Positions 1 through 7,835 of a stretch of 53,429 bases of DNA are shown here, one piece after another; position 1 is the stretch's first letter; each line of letters starts with the position of its first letter. A program made the position numbers and the translations under genes. This DNA is from Bacteroidales bacterium (GTDB lineage Bacteria > Bacteroidota > Bacteroidia > Bacteroidales > UBA932). The DNA lies in assembly GCA_017473705.1 (NCBI GenBank), contig JAFUJQ010000006.1:1-53429 (forward strand), in the 5' to 3' direction. The notes below the pieces were generated by a model. That model was not told where the DNA came from, made no database searches, and saw only the letters and a program-made list of their open reading frames with translations.

Positions 1-119
1 CAAAGGCACGTAAAGGAGACAAGTAGGGCAAAATAAAAATGACCCCGCCGGCTAGGACTTTATAGGGGTCATTCTAAACTTGCTTTCGAGGGTCAACGGC
101 ACTTGGGCTTCGGGGGTCA
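1..119 (+). mobile_element. Probable right end of an IS21-type insertion sequence (partial)
   Basis: Read inward from about base 119 on the minus strand, the sequence shows three spaced repeats of a TGACCC core (gTGACCCCC, tTGACCC, aTGACCCC), about 22-30 bp apart. They are followed by an inverted repeat with AATGACCCC at about 38-46 and GGGGTCATT at 65-73. Spaced sub-terminal repeats of this kind are typical of IS21-family ends, where the transposase binds. A short open frame ending at base 26 (last residues KARKGDK) could be the 3' tip of the helper ATPase gene istB, which in this family ends just before the right terminus. The rest of the element lies outside the window. The assignment rests on end structure only; no transposase domain is visible. 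Confidence 0.5.
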
Positions 120-476
120 CGCGCACAGGGCTTTTCCAATATGCTTGTTCATGCGGGAATGCACCATAAAGGCGTCAGTCGGATCTCCACCATTGTAGAT
201 CACTAAGTCGCATAAATGAGACGGAACGGTTAATGCTATGCGACATGCCAACCTTTCAAGGCAGGCATTTGCTTGACGCTGCGAATGCTCATTATTGTAA
301 AGGAAGCACAACCCCTTGCCACTACTCAAATCGTATAGTGCCGGCAGCATGATACTGCCGCTCATCAAATCGCCCAAGTAAAGGCCTTCGGAAGGAAAAT
401 GCTGTTCTTGATTGCCCAGCAAAAAACCTCTTGAGTTAGCTACTGTTGCCTTGTTAGAGTCGTAATAGTTTGCCAT
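117..476 (-). pseudogene. 5' fragment of an unrecognised gene, cut off by the mobile-element end
   Basis: The frame encodes 119 residues and opens with MANYYDSNKATVANSRGF. Its stop codon (TGA, 117-119) is supplied by the terminal GTGACCCCC of the adjacent IS-like end, which is what an insertion inside a longer gene would produce. A -7 promoter element (TATCTTTG, minus strand, 514-521) lies upstream, so the fragment may still be transcribed. The region with LCFLYNN and LERLACRIALTVP resembles parts of large FtsK/SpoIIIE-type ATPases that I half recognise, but no Walker motif is present in the preserved part. Function is therefore left open. It could also be a complete small gene, but the stop inside the element end argues against that. 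Confidence 0.5.
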
Positions 477-513
477 CGCTTGTAATAGGTCCTATGAATG
501 AACCTAGAATTTA

Positions 514-521
514 CAAAGATA
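514..521 (-). promoter_or_regulatory. Bacteroidota -7 promoter element for the truncated gene
   Basis: On the minus strand the sequence is TATCTTTG, a match to TAnnTTTG. It lies about 38 nt upstream of the ATG at 476. No convincing -33 TTTG was found. Confidence 0.45.
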
Positions 522-598
522 ATTAAAACTGAATAAAAGTTAAAGGCAATTAATGCGATTGTTCAAACTATTACAGTTTTAGCACGCTTGCAAACAAT

Positions 599-690
599 TT
601 TCCCGATTCCCCCGAGATTTTATTTACCCAAATCCCCGATTCCCCCGAGATTTTTTCTATCAAAATCCCCGGTTTCCCCGAGATTTTAGG
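599..690 (-). repeat. Three imperfect tandem repeats, period 32-34 bp
   Basis: Three copies of a unit with the core CCCGATTCCCCCGAGATTTT (third copy CCCCGGTTTCCCCGAGATTTT-like) lie at about 602, 634 and 668. On the minus strand they translate in one frame to repeated ISGESGI/ISGKPGI blocks. The copy number is too low and the spacing too short for a CRISPR. It may be a remnant of a repeat-containing protein end or a dispersed intergenic repeat. Confidence 0.55.
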
Positions 691-921
691 ATTTCTTCAC
701 CATAGCAATCACAGCTCTCAACTCCTCAGCGGAAAGGTTCTGAAGTTCTTCCATTATGTCTCTCGGCCCTCTTGATATGCTTCAGGGTGTAATTCATCTT
801 ATTTCTACATCAAACCACAACCCTAGGAGGATACGAATCATTACCATAGTAAATTAGTGCATCCATATAAGTAGGAATAGGAACATGGACAGACAAGCGC
901 TCGGAGAAGGTATAATCTCCG

Positions 922-1509
922 TCACACTATCTTCACCATGTGCTTCATCCTGTGGCTGAAGAAGTCTCTGTCGTCGACATGTCTGAAGCCGAGCCTTTGA
1001 TATAGTGCTTCCGCTTCGGGTTTGTCTTCATCGACGATGAGGCCGATGCGGGAGTTGCCGAGAGAGGTGGCTCGCGCGATCTGCGCCTCGAAAAGGCGTG
1101 AGGCTATGCCTCTGCCGCGATACTCCGGCAGGACTCCGACCGAGTCCAGGTAGAACTCCCCTGCCTCGGTTTCATGAAGCTGAGCGAATCCTGAGTCTTC
1201 TCCGAGGCGGTCCACCAGCGGCTGCTTGAGCCTCTGGTAGTCCGCCCCGTCGTAGCCGCACATGGCACCGACTATCTTTCCGTCGACTTCGGCCACCCAT
1301 GTATTTTCACAGCTGTAAATCGTTGCAGGAAGGGCGCATATTGCCGTAACCGACTCGAGCAGCCGGTCATATGTCAGGCCATTGGACTCCATGATTTCCT
1401 CCACAGGCCAGGCTAGCATCAAGAGCTCCGCGACCTGCCTGGCATCGGCCCACTCAGCCTGCCTTATGGTACAATTATGATCTGCTGTGGTTCTATTAAG
1501 AGTGCCCAT
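922..1509 (-). CDS. GNAT-family N-acetyltransferase
   Basis: The protein has 195 residues and the fold signature of the GNAT superfamily, which transfers an acetyl group from acetyl-CoA to an amine. The CoA-binding motif A is clear in VLPEYRGRGIASRLFE (about residues 127-142), preceded by the beta-4 strand FYLDSVGV. The C-terminal ALYQRLGFRHVDD is the usual motif B region. The substrate cannot be read from sequence: it could be a small amine, an antibiotic or a protein N-terminus. The start codon lies 3 nt after the stop of the upstream gene (1513-1995), so the two form a two-gene operon. Length is slightly above a minimal GNAT because of a longer insert between strands 2 and 4. Confidence 0.85.
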   Translation of the reverse strand: MGTLNRTTADHNCTIRQAEWADARQVAELLMLAWPVEEIMESNGLTYDRLLESVTAICALPATIYSCENTWVAEVDGKIVGAMCGYDGADYQRLKQPLVDRLGEDSGFAQLHETEAGEFYLDSVGVLPEYRGRGIASRLFEAQIARATSLGNSRIGLIVDEDKPEAEALYQRLGFRHVDDRDFFSHRMKHMVKIV

Positions 1510-1512
1510 CTG

Positions 1513-1995
1513 TTATTGGAATGAGATGTTCTCCTCAACGAGGTCCAACAGGTCATCGATATCCTCGTACTCCTTTGCTGTGGTAAGGATTGTGAACAGC
1601 ATAGGCTTTGTTTCGCCAATCTCCGCACAGATGAAGTTGCATGCAAGGCCATCCTCTGTAGGCACCTCGAAACCATAACCCGTTGTTCCGAGGAAGTCAT
1701 ACTCACATATAGGATCCTCGTCCGGCTGTGATCCGGCGTCACCGATCAGGTCCTCAAACGTACCTCCGGCCTCCATCAGCGCATCCGAGCCCTCAGGCAT
1801 CGGCCCATAGCTGATCACAATCGACCTCGGATCTCCCTCAACTGCCGAAATGTCGATCATCGCACACTCTCTGCCGTCAGGTTCTGTATAAGTCTCGGTT
1901 TCAACGTTCCAGATTTCCGGAACCATCAGGGTCACGCCACCGTAGCATACCCTCATCAAATCTGTCTTTTTCATATGCTTTTGTTTCACTTCCAT
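1513..1995 (-). CDS. Conserved-looking protein of unknown function, partner of the GNAT gene
   Basis: This is a 160-residue acidic soluble protein without signal peptide or membrane segment. I do not recognise a domain. The sequence suggests alternating beta strands (VTLMVPEIW, AMIDISAVEG, SIVISYGPM, LFTILTTAKEY) and ends in an acidic amphipathic helix (DIDDLLDLVEENISF). It lies immediately upstream of the acetyltransferase with a 3-nt gap, so the two are probably co-translated and may be functionally linked. Two starts are possible: ATG at 1995, with GGTGGA close upstream, or the ATG seven codons later (MKKTDLM). The first has the better ribosome-binding context. Confidence 0.7.
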   Translation of the reverse strand: MEVKQKHMKKTDLMRVCYGGVTLMVPEIWNVETETYTEPDGRECAMIDISAVEGDPRSIVISYGPMPEGSDALMEAGGTFEDLIGDAGSQPDEDPICEYDFLGTTGYGFEVPTEDGLACNFICAEIGETKPMLFTILTTAKEYEDIDDLLDLVEENISFQ

Positions 1996-2110
1996 GTTCC
2001 ACCCAGGGCGTTTGCCGCTATCGCACGCCCTTGAGTTTTCACCACTTCTTCATCCAGTTCTGCAAATATAGTGATTTTCCGGTCGGGATGTTCAATAAGG
2101 CGGGCTGGGA

Positions 2111-2148
2111 TGCGAAGCGGACGGGAACTACGTGCGGTACGCTTCGCA
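2111..2148. repeat. Inverted repeat (9-bp perfect arms)
   Basis: TGCGAAGCG at 2111-2119 pairs perfectly with CGCTTCGCA at 2140-2148 across a 20-nt loop. It lies in the 332-base gap 1996-2327, which has no convincing gene. There is no T-tract, so it is not a standard terminator. Confidence 0.55.
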
Positions 2149-2198
2149 GGGGCAGGCCCCACCACCTCTACCGTCCATCATCAAAATGGCGAAAAAGG

Positions 2199-2283
2199 TG
2201 TCGGACGGTCCCCAAAATGATGGGAAATGGGTTGATTTTTGGGGCGTCCGACATCAAATCGAGATTTTGAGTGTCGGACGGTC
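2199..2283. repeat. Long hairpin plus a third half-copy upstream of the hydrolase promoter
   Basis: TGTCGGACGGTCCCCAAAA (2199-2217) pairs with TTTTGGGGCGTCCGACA (2237-2253), with only a 2-nt bulge in the arms and a loop of about 19 nt. The first 13 bases of the left arm, GTGTCGGACGGTC, recur directly at 2271-2283, about 30 bp before the -7 element of the hydrolase gene. This could be a regulatory site, a folded leader of an upstream transcript, or the remains of a small inverted-repeat element. Confidence 0.6.
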
Positions 2284-2314
2284 ATCGAGAAAGTGGACCT
2301 GAGTGTTTTTTTGG

Positions 2315-2322
2315 TAACTTTG
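2315..2322 (+). promoter_or_regulatory. -7 promoter element of the secreted hydrolase gene (nearly leaderless)
   Basis: TAACTTTG fits TAnnTTTG exactly and ends only 5 nt before the ATG at 2328. Transcription would then start at or just before the start codon, giving an mRNA with almost no 5' leader. Confidence 0.55.
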
Positions 2323-2327
2323 TCATC

Positions 2328-3242
2328 ATGAAGAACTTACTTACCACACTGACATTCTTTGTCTGCCTGCTGCTGGGCGGAGCGGAAGCTGATGCGGCGC
2401 GAAGAGGCGCCCGCGAGTTCAAGGTCTATGGTCCGCAAGGCGGCATCGCTATGGATGTGACGCTTCCCGACGGGGTCGACCCGGAGGAGTGGACCGTCGG
2501 AGCCAAGGAAGGAACCACCACGGAAGGTACAGAGACCGGGACCACCGGGCGAAAGTGCCCGATGGTGATCCTGATGCACGGAATCTTCTCGAGCGGAAAC
2601 ATAGTACCTATGCCGGCGCTGGCCAGGGAACTGGCGGAAGCCGGAATCGCTTCGATCCGGTTCGATTTCGGCGGACATTGGAGGAGCGAGGGCGAGATGC
2701 AGAAGATGACGATCGCGAATGAGATCGCAGACGCCTTGGCAATGTGGGAGTATGCGAAGTCGCTGCCATACGTGAGAGAAATCGGTCTTCTGGGGCACTC
2801 ACAGGGCGGTGTGGTTGCGTCTATGACTGCGGGAATCCTGACGGAGCGTGGAGAGGAGCCTGCGGGTCTGGTGCTGATAGCACCGGGCTCCGTGGTGCAG
2901 GACGCATGCAGGAACGGCAGGTTCTTCGGAGCGGAGTTCGACCCGGCAGACCCGCCTGAATATGTGAAGTGTTTCGGCATCATGAAGCTCGGAAGGGAGT
3001 ACATCCTCACCACCCAGGAACTGGACATATATGGTACGGCAAAGGCCTACAAGGGTCCCGTCAGACTGATACACGGCAGCAAGGATGCCATCGTGCCACT
3101 GTCCTGCAGCGAGAAGTTCGTGGAGGCCTATGGCGACAGGTCAGAGCTGATCGTGGTGGAGGGCGAGAATCACATGATCACCTTCAGGAAGAAGAAAACC
3201 GTGGCCCTGGCCGTGGAATTCTTCCGAAACCTTTGGAACTAG
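2328..3242 (+). CDS. Secreted alpha/beta hydrolase (esterase-like)
   Basis: The chosen ATG gives a 304-residue protein beginning with a signal peptide (MKNLLTTLTFFVCLLLGG, cleavage near Ala-Asp-Ala), so it acts in the periplasm or outside. An upstream in-frame start at 2271 would hide this signal and precede the promoter. The alpha/beta-hydrolase catalytic set is visible: nucleophile Ser in GHSQGG, Asp in HGSKDAIVP and His in GENHMITF. The oxyanion region is LMHGIFSSG. The family hydrolyses esters of small or carbohydrate-linked acids, and the nearest type by eye is the feruloyl/acetyl esterase-like Bacteroidota group. The substrate is unknown. The stop overlaps the convergent TSCPD gene in a shared CTAG. 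Confidence 0.85.
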   Translation: MKNLLTTLTFFVCLLLGGAEADAARRGAREFKVYGPQGGIAMDVTLPDGVDPEEWTVGAKEGTTTEGTETGTTGRKCPMVILMHGIFSSGNIVPMPALARELAEAGIASIRFDFGGHWRSEGEMQKMTIANEIADALAMWEYAKSLPYVREIGLLGHSQGGVVASMTAGILTERGEEPAGLVLIAPGSVVQDACRNGRFFGAEFDPADPPEYVKCFGIMKLGREYILTTQELDIYGTAKAYKGPVRLIHGSKDAIVPLSCSEKFVEAYGDRSELIVVEGENHMITFRKKKTVALAVEFFRNLWN

Positions 3243-3640
3243 TCAACCAAAGTCTTCAGGACCTGGGCCAGCTGGTCAGGGCATGAGGTGCCGCGGGAGC
3301 CGCACTGGATGCCGTCGAGACGCTTTATGGCCTCTTCCACTGACATTCCTTTGATGAGGGCTCCGATGCCGAGGGCGTTGCCCGGGCATCCGCGTGTGAA
3401 TTTGACAGAATCGATGATGCCGTCTTTGATGGTGATGTCTATCTGCTTCGAGCAGACCTTCTCACTCGGAACCGCTGTCACATGGCGTACGCCGTCCAGG
3501 ACCTCGTCTTTGATTATCTTATACATGGCCTCCTTCTGTGTCTGGACCTGAGGTTCGCCCTCCGGTCCTTTTGCCGTCTCCTGCGCTCCCGCTCCGATGC
3601 AGAGCAGGAGAGCAAACATTGCGATGATTACCTTTTTCAT
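3239..3640 (-). CDS. TSCPD-domain protein with an N-terminal signal peptide
   Basis: The 133-residue protein begins with a clear signal peptide (MKKVIIAMFALLLCIGAGAQ). Residues from about 45 onward match the TSCPD family: a cysteine in EKVCSKQ, one in RGCPGN, and the closing motif QCGSRGTSCPDQLA. Four conserved cysteines suggest a metal or Fe-S/zinc site. Stand-alone TSCPD proteins are usually about 80 residues and cytosolic, and the same domain closes some B12-dependent ribonucleotide reductases, so export is unusual. The gene follows rnr by 3 nt on the same strand and is probably co-transcribed with it. Function is unknown. Confidence 0.8.
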   Translation of the reverse strand: MKKVIIAMFALLLCIGAGAQETAKGPEGEPQVQTQKEAMYKIIKDEVLDGVRHVTAVPSEKVCSKQIDITIKDGIIDSVKFTRGCPGNALGIGALIKGMSVEEAIKRLDGIQCGSRGTSCPDQLAQVLKTLVD

Positions 3641-3643
3641 AGT

Positions 3644-6001
3644 CTATTTCTTCTTGCCGGCTGCCTTGCGGGCTTTGCGTTTTGATTCCTGGATGGCTTT
3701 GCGGACCTTTTCCTTGCGGGCGGCCTTGTTGATGCCGACCGTAACGTTGTCGAAGGAGCCGTCCTCTCCCTTGATGAATGAGGTTCCGCGGCCGCTTTCG
3801 TAGTCTATGCGGTCATAGATCCTGTCTTCGAGGCCTGTCTCGATCAGTTCATAGTCAAGGAGTTTCTGCTCGAGGTTGGTCTTCTTGACGCGTATGCGGA
3901 CAGGGTCACCAAGGTTATAAACTATGCCTGTGCGCTTGCCGACAAGGCGATAGTGGTCCTGGTCGAACTCGAAGAAGTCGCTGCGGATGTCGCGGAGCGA
4001 AACCATTCCCTCGATCATTGTAGGCTCGATCTCCACATACATTCCCCACTCCGTGAGGCCTGATATGTGGCCGCCGAATGTATATCCGACCTTGTCCTGC
4101 ATGAACTCCACGAGCTTATACTTGATGCTCGCCCTCTCCGCCTCGGCTGCGACGATCTCGCGCTCGGAGGCGTGCTTGCACAGCTTGTCATACAATGACT
4201 TCTCAGCGGACTGTCCTCCGGAGAGATACTGCGACAGAAGCCTGTGCACGAGCATGTCAGGATAACGTCGGATAGGAGAGGTGAAGTGTGTATAGTACTT
4301 GAACGCAAGGCCGTAGTGACCGAGGTTTTCGGTATCATAACGAGCCTTGGCCATTGTCCTGAGAGAGAGAAGCTCTATGGCGTTGTATTCCGGCGTATCC
4401 TTGGCTGCGGCGAACAGGTTGTTCAGCTCCTTGGATATTTCCTTGCCGTTTGTTGTCGCTCCCATGCGGTAGCCGAAGTTGCCGATGAAGTTGCGCAGGC
4501 TCTCTATCTTCTCCTGGTTAGGCTCGTCATGCACACGATAGACAAACGTCTTGGCCTGTTTTCGCGCGCCCTTTGCCGGAGCGTCTCCGACGCCCTTGCA
4601 TCCGGTCGCCACAAACTCCGCCACAGTGCGGTTGGCCAGGAGCATGAACTCCTCGATGAGCCAGTTGGCCTCCTTGGTCACCTTCTGGTAGACATTCACC
4701 GGACGGCCCTTCTCGTCCACCTCGACCTTCATCTCAGGACGGTCGAAGCTTATGGCTCCCGCCGCGAATCTCTTCTTGCGGAGCTTGGTCGCAAGACCAT
4801 GAAGCGTAAGGACTGCCGACACTATCTCTGCAGGAACTCCCTCGTGGGCAGCCTTAGGATCGTCTATGATCTCCTGAGCCTCCTCGTATGCAAACCTGTA
4901 GTCGGAATATATGACGGTCTTGCCGAACCATTGGGCTACGATGCGGCCGAGCGGAGTCATCTCGAATACTGCCGAGAAGGTGAGTTTATCCTCATGCGGA
5001 CGTAGGGAGCAGAGCTTGTTGCAGAGCTTCTCCGGAAGCATAGGCACTGTCCTGTCCACCAGGTAGACCGATGTGCCGCGCTCCTGCGCTTCTTTGTCCA
5101 CAACCGAGCCCGGCCTCACATAATGAGTAACATCGGCGATGTGCACTCCGACCTCGTAGTTGCCGTTTTCCAGCACCTTGAACGACAGGGCGTCGTCAAA
5201 ATCCTTTGCGTCAGCAGGGTCTATGGTGAATGTCAATGTCTGGCGGAAGTCCCTGCGGTCCTTGAGGTCCTCTGCAGTGATCTCCTCTGAAATCTGATCT
5301 GCAGCGTTGGCCACTTCCGACTCGAATTTATATGGAAGAGCATATTCTGCAAGGATAGCATGCATCTCAGTGTCGTTCTCGCCAGGTTCTCCAAGCACAT
5401 CGACTATGTGGCCACGAGGGGTCGCCTCGCTGCGCGGCCAATCGTCCACTACGGCTGCGACCTTCATGCCCGAGCGGGCCTTCAGCTCCTGCCTGCCATA
5501 TCCGTCCTCTCCCAGTTCGTACACTTTATGGATCGCATATTCATCATTCCCCAGCGGTTTGAGCCAGCCTGTGTCGTCCTTCGGCTCCGCGAGTGACTGC
5601 CCCTTGACATTGTGCCTGCGATAGCGGACTTCGTCCGACTCGGTGAACGGTATGGTGATGTCATATGGCATGAAACGGCTCTGCATGAGCACCCATGCCT
5701 GATTTCCGACTATATGCAATATTCCTATGAACGGTCTTGGAGACCTCTCGACTATCTCGATGACTTCACCTTCGCGACGCTGGCGGTCCGTCTTCTCGCG
5801 CTTCACTGAAACGCGGACGATGTCCCCGTTCAGCGCTCCGCGCGTCTTGGACGCCTTCACGAACACATCATCCTCCTCTCCCTCGACTATGACGAAGGCA
5901 TACCCCTCACGAGTCATCTGCACTTTTCCCGTAACCACCGGGAAAACCTTCTTTTCCTTCTTTCCACGGCCCCTGCCGTGATTGCTTCTCTTTCTGCCCA
6001 T
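3644..6001 (-). CDS. rnr: Ribonuclease R
   Basis: At 785 residues this has the normal length of RNase R, the processive 3'-5' exoribonuclease of the RNB family that degrades structured RNA. The order is a basic N-terminus (GRKRSNHGRGRGKKEKK), cold-shock-type RNA-binding domains, the RNB catalytic core with DPADAKDFDDALSF (metal-binding aspartates, around residue 262), the MLVHRLL region, an S1 domain near residues 640-730, and a lysine-rich tail (KRKARKAAGKKK). It is divergent from gpmI across a 113-bp gap with a -7 element for each gene. The TSCPD gene follows directly. Confidence 0.96.
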   Translation of the reverse strand: MGRKRSNHGRGRGKKEKKVFPVVTGKVQMTREGYAFVIVEGEEDDVFVKASKTRGALNGDIVRVSVKREKTDRQRREGEVIEIVERSPRPFIGILHIVGNQAWVLMQSRFMPYDITIPFTESDEVRYRRHNVKGQSLAEPKDDTGWLKPLGNDEYAIHKVYELGEDGYGRQELKARSGMKVAAVVDDWPRSEATPRGHIVDVLGEPGENDTEMHAILAEYALPYKFESEVANAADQISEEITAEDLKDRRDFRQTLTFTIDPADAKDFDDALSFKVLENGNYEVGVHIADVTHYVRPGSVVDKEAQERGTSVYLVDRTVPMLPEKLCNKLCSLRPHEDKLTFSAVFEMTPLGRIVAQWFGKTVIYSDYRFAYEEAQEIIDDPKAAHEGVPAEIVSAVLTLHGLATKLRKKRFAAGAISFDRPEMKVEVDEKGRPVNVYQKVTKEANWLIEEFMLLANRTVAEFVATGCKGVGDAPAKGARKQAKTFVYRVHDEPNQEKIESLRNFIGNFGYRMGATTNGKEISKELNNLFAAAKDTPEYNAIELLSLRTMAKARYDTENLGHYGLAFKYYTHFTSPIRRYPDMLVHRLLSQYLSGGQSAEKSLYDKLCKHASEREIVAAEAERASIKYKLVEFMQDKVGYTFGGHISGLTEWGMYVEIEPTMIEGMVSLRDIRSDFFEFDQDHYRLVGKRTGIVYNLGDPVRIRVKKTNLEQKLLDYELIETGLEDRIYDRIDYESGRGTSFIKGEDGSFDNVTVGINKAARKEKVRKAIQESKRKARKAAGKKK

Positions 6002-6029
6002 ATTCGTTTATATATGATAGTTTGGCACA

Positions 6030-6037
6030 CAAATATA
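6030..6037 (-). promoter_or_regulatory. -7 promoter element of rnr
   Basis: The minus strand reads TATATTTG, an exact TAnnTTTG match, about 28 nt before the rnr ATG. Confidence 0.6.
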
Positions 6038-6049
6038 AATAGAAAATTG

Positions 6050-6057
6050 TATCTTTG
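6050..6057 (+). promoter_or_regulatory. -7 promoter element of gpmI
   Basis: TATCTTTG on the plus strand, about 57 nt before the gpmI ATG. It is back-to-back with the rnr promoter. Confidence 0.6.
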
Positions 6058-6114
6058 CCACGCATTTTTCAAGGAATGCAAAAATTGAAGAAAATTTGAT
6101 AAAACGATAATATT

Positions 6115-7638
6115 ATGGACAAGAAAGTTCTACTTATGATCCTCGACGGATGGGGCGAGGGCAGACAGGATGAGTCTAATGTCATCTATACGCAGGGAGC
6201 GCCGTACATCGAGGCTCTCCGCAGACAGTACCCTATGAGCACGCTCAAGGCTTGCGGCGAGGCCGTAGGTCTGCCTGAGGGCCAGATGGGTAACTCGGAG
6301 GTAGGTCACCTCAACCTCGGCGCAGGCCGCGTGGTGTACCAGGACCTCGTGAAGATCAACATCGCCGCACGCGAGCACAAGTTCCTCGAGAACGCAGAGA
6401 TCAAGGCGGCTTATGACTATGTGAAGGCAAACAACAAGCAGCTCCACCTCATGGGTCTTGCATCCATGGGCGGTGTGCACAGCTCTCTGGAGCATGTGTA
6501 TGAGTTCCTCAATGTGGCCAAGGAGTATGGTCTCAAGGACGTGTTCGTACACTGCTTCATGGACGGCCGTGACACTGACCCTAAGAGCGGAAAGGGCTTT
6601 GTAGAGGGCCTCGAGGCCGCAATGGCTCAGTCTACAGGAAAGGTCGCTACAGTCTGCGGACGTTTCTACGCAATGGACCGTGACAAGAGATGGGAGCGCG
6701 TGAAGGAGGCATATGACATGCTCGTTGACGCAAAGGGAACATATGCGACTTCTGCAACTGAGGCGATCCAGGCTTCATATGACGAGGGCGTTACCGATGA
6801 GTTCATCAAGCCGGTAGTGATCACTGACGCTTCTGGCGCACCGCTCACCAAGATCCAGGAAGGCGACGCAGTAATCTTCTTCAACTTCCGCAACGACCGC
6901 GCACGCGAGCTCACAGCTGTGCTCACTCAGCAGGATATGCCTGAGCAGGGAATGCACACCATTCCTCTCTACTACTGCTGCCTCACTCCTTACGACGCTT
7001 CATTCACAGGTGTTCACATCCTCTTCGACAAGGAGAACGTGCAGGAGACCCTCGGCGAGGTGGTTTCAAAGGCTGGAAAGAACCAGCTCCGCATCGCAGA
7101 GACCGAGAAGTATGCTCACGTTACATTCTTTTTCAACGGCGGCGCAGAGTCTCTCTTCGAAAACGAGGACCGCATCCTCGTAAACTCTCCGAAGGTTGCA
7201 ACTTATGACCTTCAGCCTGAGATGAGCGCTCCTGAGGTTACAGAGAAGCTCGTTGAGGCTATCAACACAGGCAAGAACGACCTGATCATCCTTAACTTCG
7301 CAAACGGCGACATGATCGGCCACACAGGTGTATACGAGGCGATCCGCAAGGCGGTCACCGCAGTAGACTCATGCGTCGAGAAGGTCGTGGAGGCTGCCAA
7401 GGCTCAGGGTTATGTGATCCTCATCACAGCTGACCACGGAAACGCAGACTACGCAGTGAACGAAGATGGCACACCTAACACAGCGCACTCGCTCAACGAT
7501 GTTCCGTTCATCGTGGTGAACGCTGGCGACGAGGTTAAGGAGGTTAAGAACGGTAAGCTTGCTGACGTAGCTCCGACAATCCTCAAGCTGATGGGCATAG
7601 AGCAGCCTGCTGCAATGACCGGCGAGCCGCTCGTATAA
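6115..7638 (+). CDS. gpmI: 2,3-bisphosphoglycerate-independent phosphoglycerate mutase
   Basis: The 507-residue enzyme interconverts 3- and 2-phosphoglycerate in glycolysis without a bisphosphoglycerate cofactor, using two Mn ions and a phospho-serine intermediate. Key parts are visible: the metal-binding Asp in MILDGWGEG (residue 11), the catalytic Ser in [11 protein letters not shown] (residue 61), the FMDGRDTDP and [13 protein letters not shown] segments, and the late metal motif ITADHGNAD. Length is standard. Codon use is very regular, as in a highly expressed gene. It ends in a hairpin terminator. The other lower-glycolysis gene, pgk, lies about 9 kb away on the opposite strand. Confidence 0.97.
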   Translation: MDKKVLLMILDGWGEGRQDESNVIYTQGAPYIEALRRQYPMSTLKACGEAVGLPEGQMGNSEVGHLNLGAGRVVYQDLVKINIAAREHKFLENAEIKAAYDYVKANNKQLHLMGLASMGGVHSSLEHVYEFLNVAKEYGLKDVFVHCFMDGRDTDPKSGKGFVEGLEAAMAQSTGKVATVCGRFYAMDRDKRWERVKEAYDMLVDAKGTYATSATEAIQASYDEGVTDEFIKPVVITDASGAPLTKIQEGDAVIFFNFRNDRARELTAVLTQQDMPEQGMHTIPLYYCCLTPYDASFTGVHILFDKENVQETLGEVVSKAGKNQLRIAETEKYAHVTFFFNGGAESLFENEDRILVNSPKVATYDLQPEMSAPEVTEKLVEAINTGKNDLIILNFANGDMIGHTGVYEAIRKAVTAVDSCVEKVVEAAKAQGYVILITADHGNADYAVNEDGTPNTAHSLNDVPFIVVNAGDEVKEVKNGKLADVAPTILKLMGIEQPAAMTGEPLV

Positions 7639-7659
7639 CGGTTCCCGCATAAAACACCG

Positions 7660-7695
7660 AAAGTCAGCTGGCGCCCAACCAGCTGACTTTCTGCA
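7660..7695 (+). terminator. Hairpin terminator after gpmI
   Basis: AAAGTCAGCTGG (7660-7671) pairs perfectly with CCAGCTGACTTT (7679-7690) around a 7-nt loop, 21 nt after the gpmI stop. The tail CTGCATTTTA is only moderately T-rich. Confidence 0.75.
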
Positions 7696-7703
7696 TTTTA
7701 CGC

Positions 7704-7737
7704 AAACCTCGTGCTCCCCTTTGGCGGCACGAGGTTT
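7704..7737. repeat. Hairpin repeat, copy 1 (inverted copy at 10081)
   Basis: AAACCTCGTGC (7704-7714) pairs with GCACGAGGTTT (7727-7737), with the loop TCCCCTTTGGCG. The same unit, including the loop and an adjoining ATTTTACG, occurs reverse-complemented at 10081-10123. The two copies therefore bracket the GH92 gene at 7836-10073 as an inverted pair. Confidence 0.75.
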
Positions 7738-7795
7738 TCATAAAACATTGGCTGTCAGAATTTTACGCGCCAGCGCATTTTATAGAATTTATTGC

Positions 7796-7803
7796 TATAT
7801 TTG
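7796..7803 (+). promoter_or_regulatory. -7 promoter element of the first GH92 gene
   Basis: TATATTTG, an exact TAnnTTTG match, 32 nt before the ATG at 7836. Confidence 0.55.
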
Positions 7804-7835
7804 TAAACCCGTGATCAACTCGTCAGAAGATAACC

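Larger units (their letters stand above)
477..921. other. Intergenic region with gene remnants and tandem repeats
   Basis: These 445 bases hold no intact gene of normal size. On the minus strand there is a 22-codon frame at 686-754 (starting MEELQNLSAEELRAV). A start-less open stretch runs from about 918 to a stop at 810-812 and includes the residues SERLSVHVPIPTYMD. Both read like pieces of protein-coding sequence rather than random DNA and may be decayed gene ends, but I cannot assign either to a family. The stretch at 599-690 is a repeat and is listed separately. Nothing recognisable was seen between 522 and 598. Confidence 0.35.

Noticed and set aside
599-690. Possible CRISPR array
   Set aside because: Only three imperfect copies with a total period of 32-34 bp, no unique spacers of normal length and no cas genes nearby.
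2031-2270. 79-codon open frame upstream of the hydrolase gene
   Set aside because: It runs through both inverted repeats, has an unusual Arg/Lys/Trp-rich composition and no recognisable domain. It ends exactly where the repeat half-site begins.
4244-5005. 253-codon open frame antisense to rnr
   Set aside because: It is fully inside the conserved RNase R gene on the other strand, with no domain and biased composition expected of an antisense shadow.
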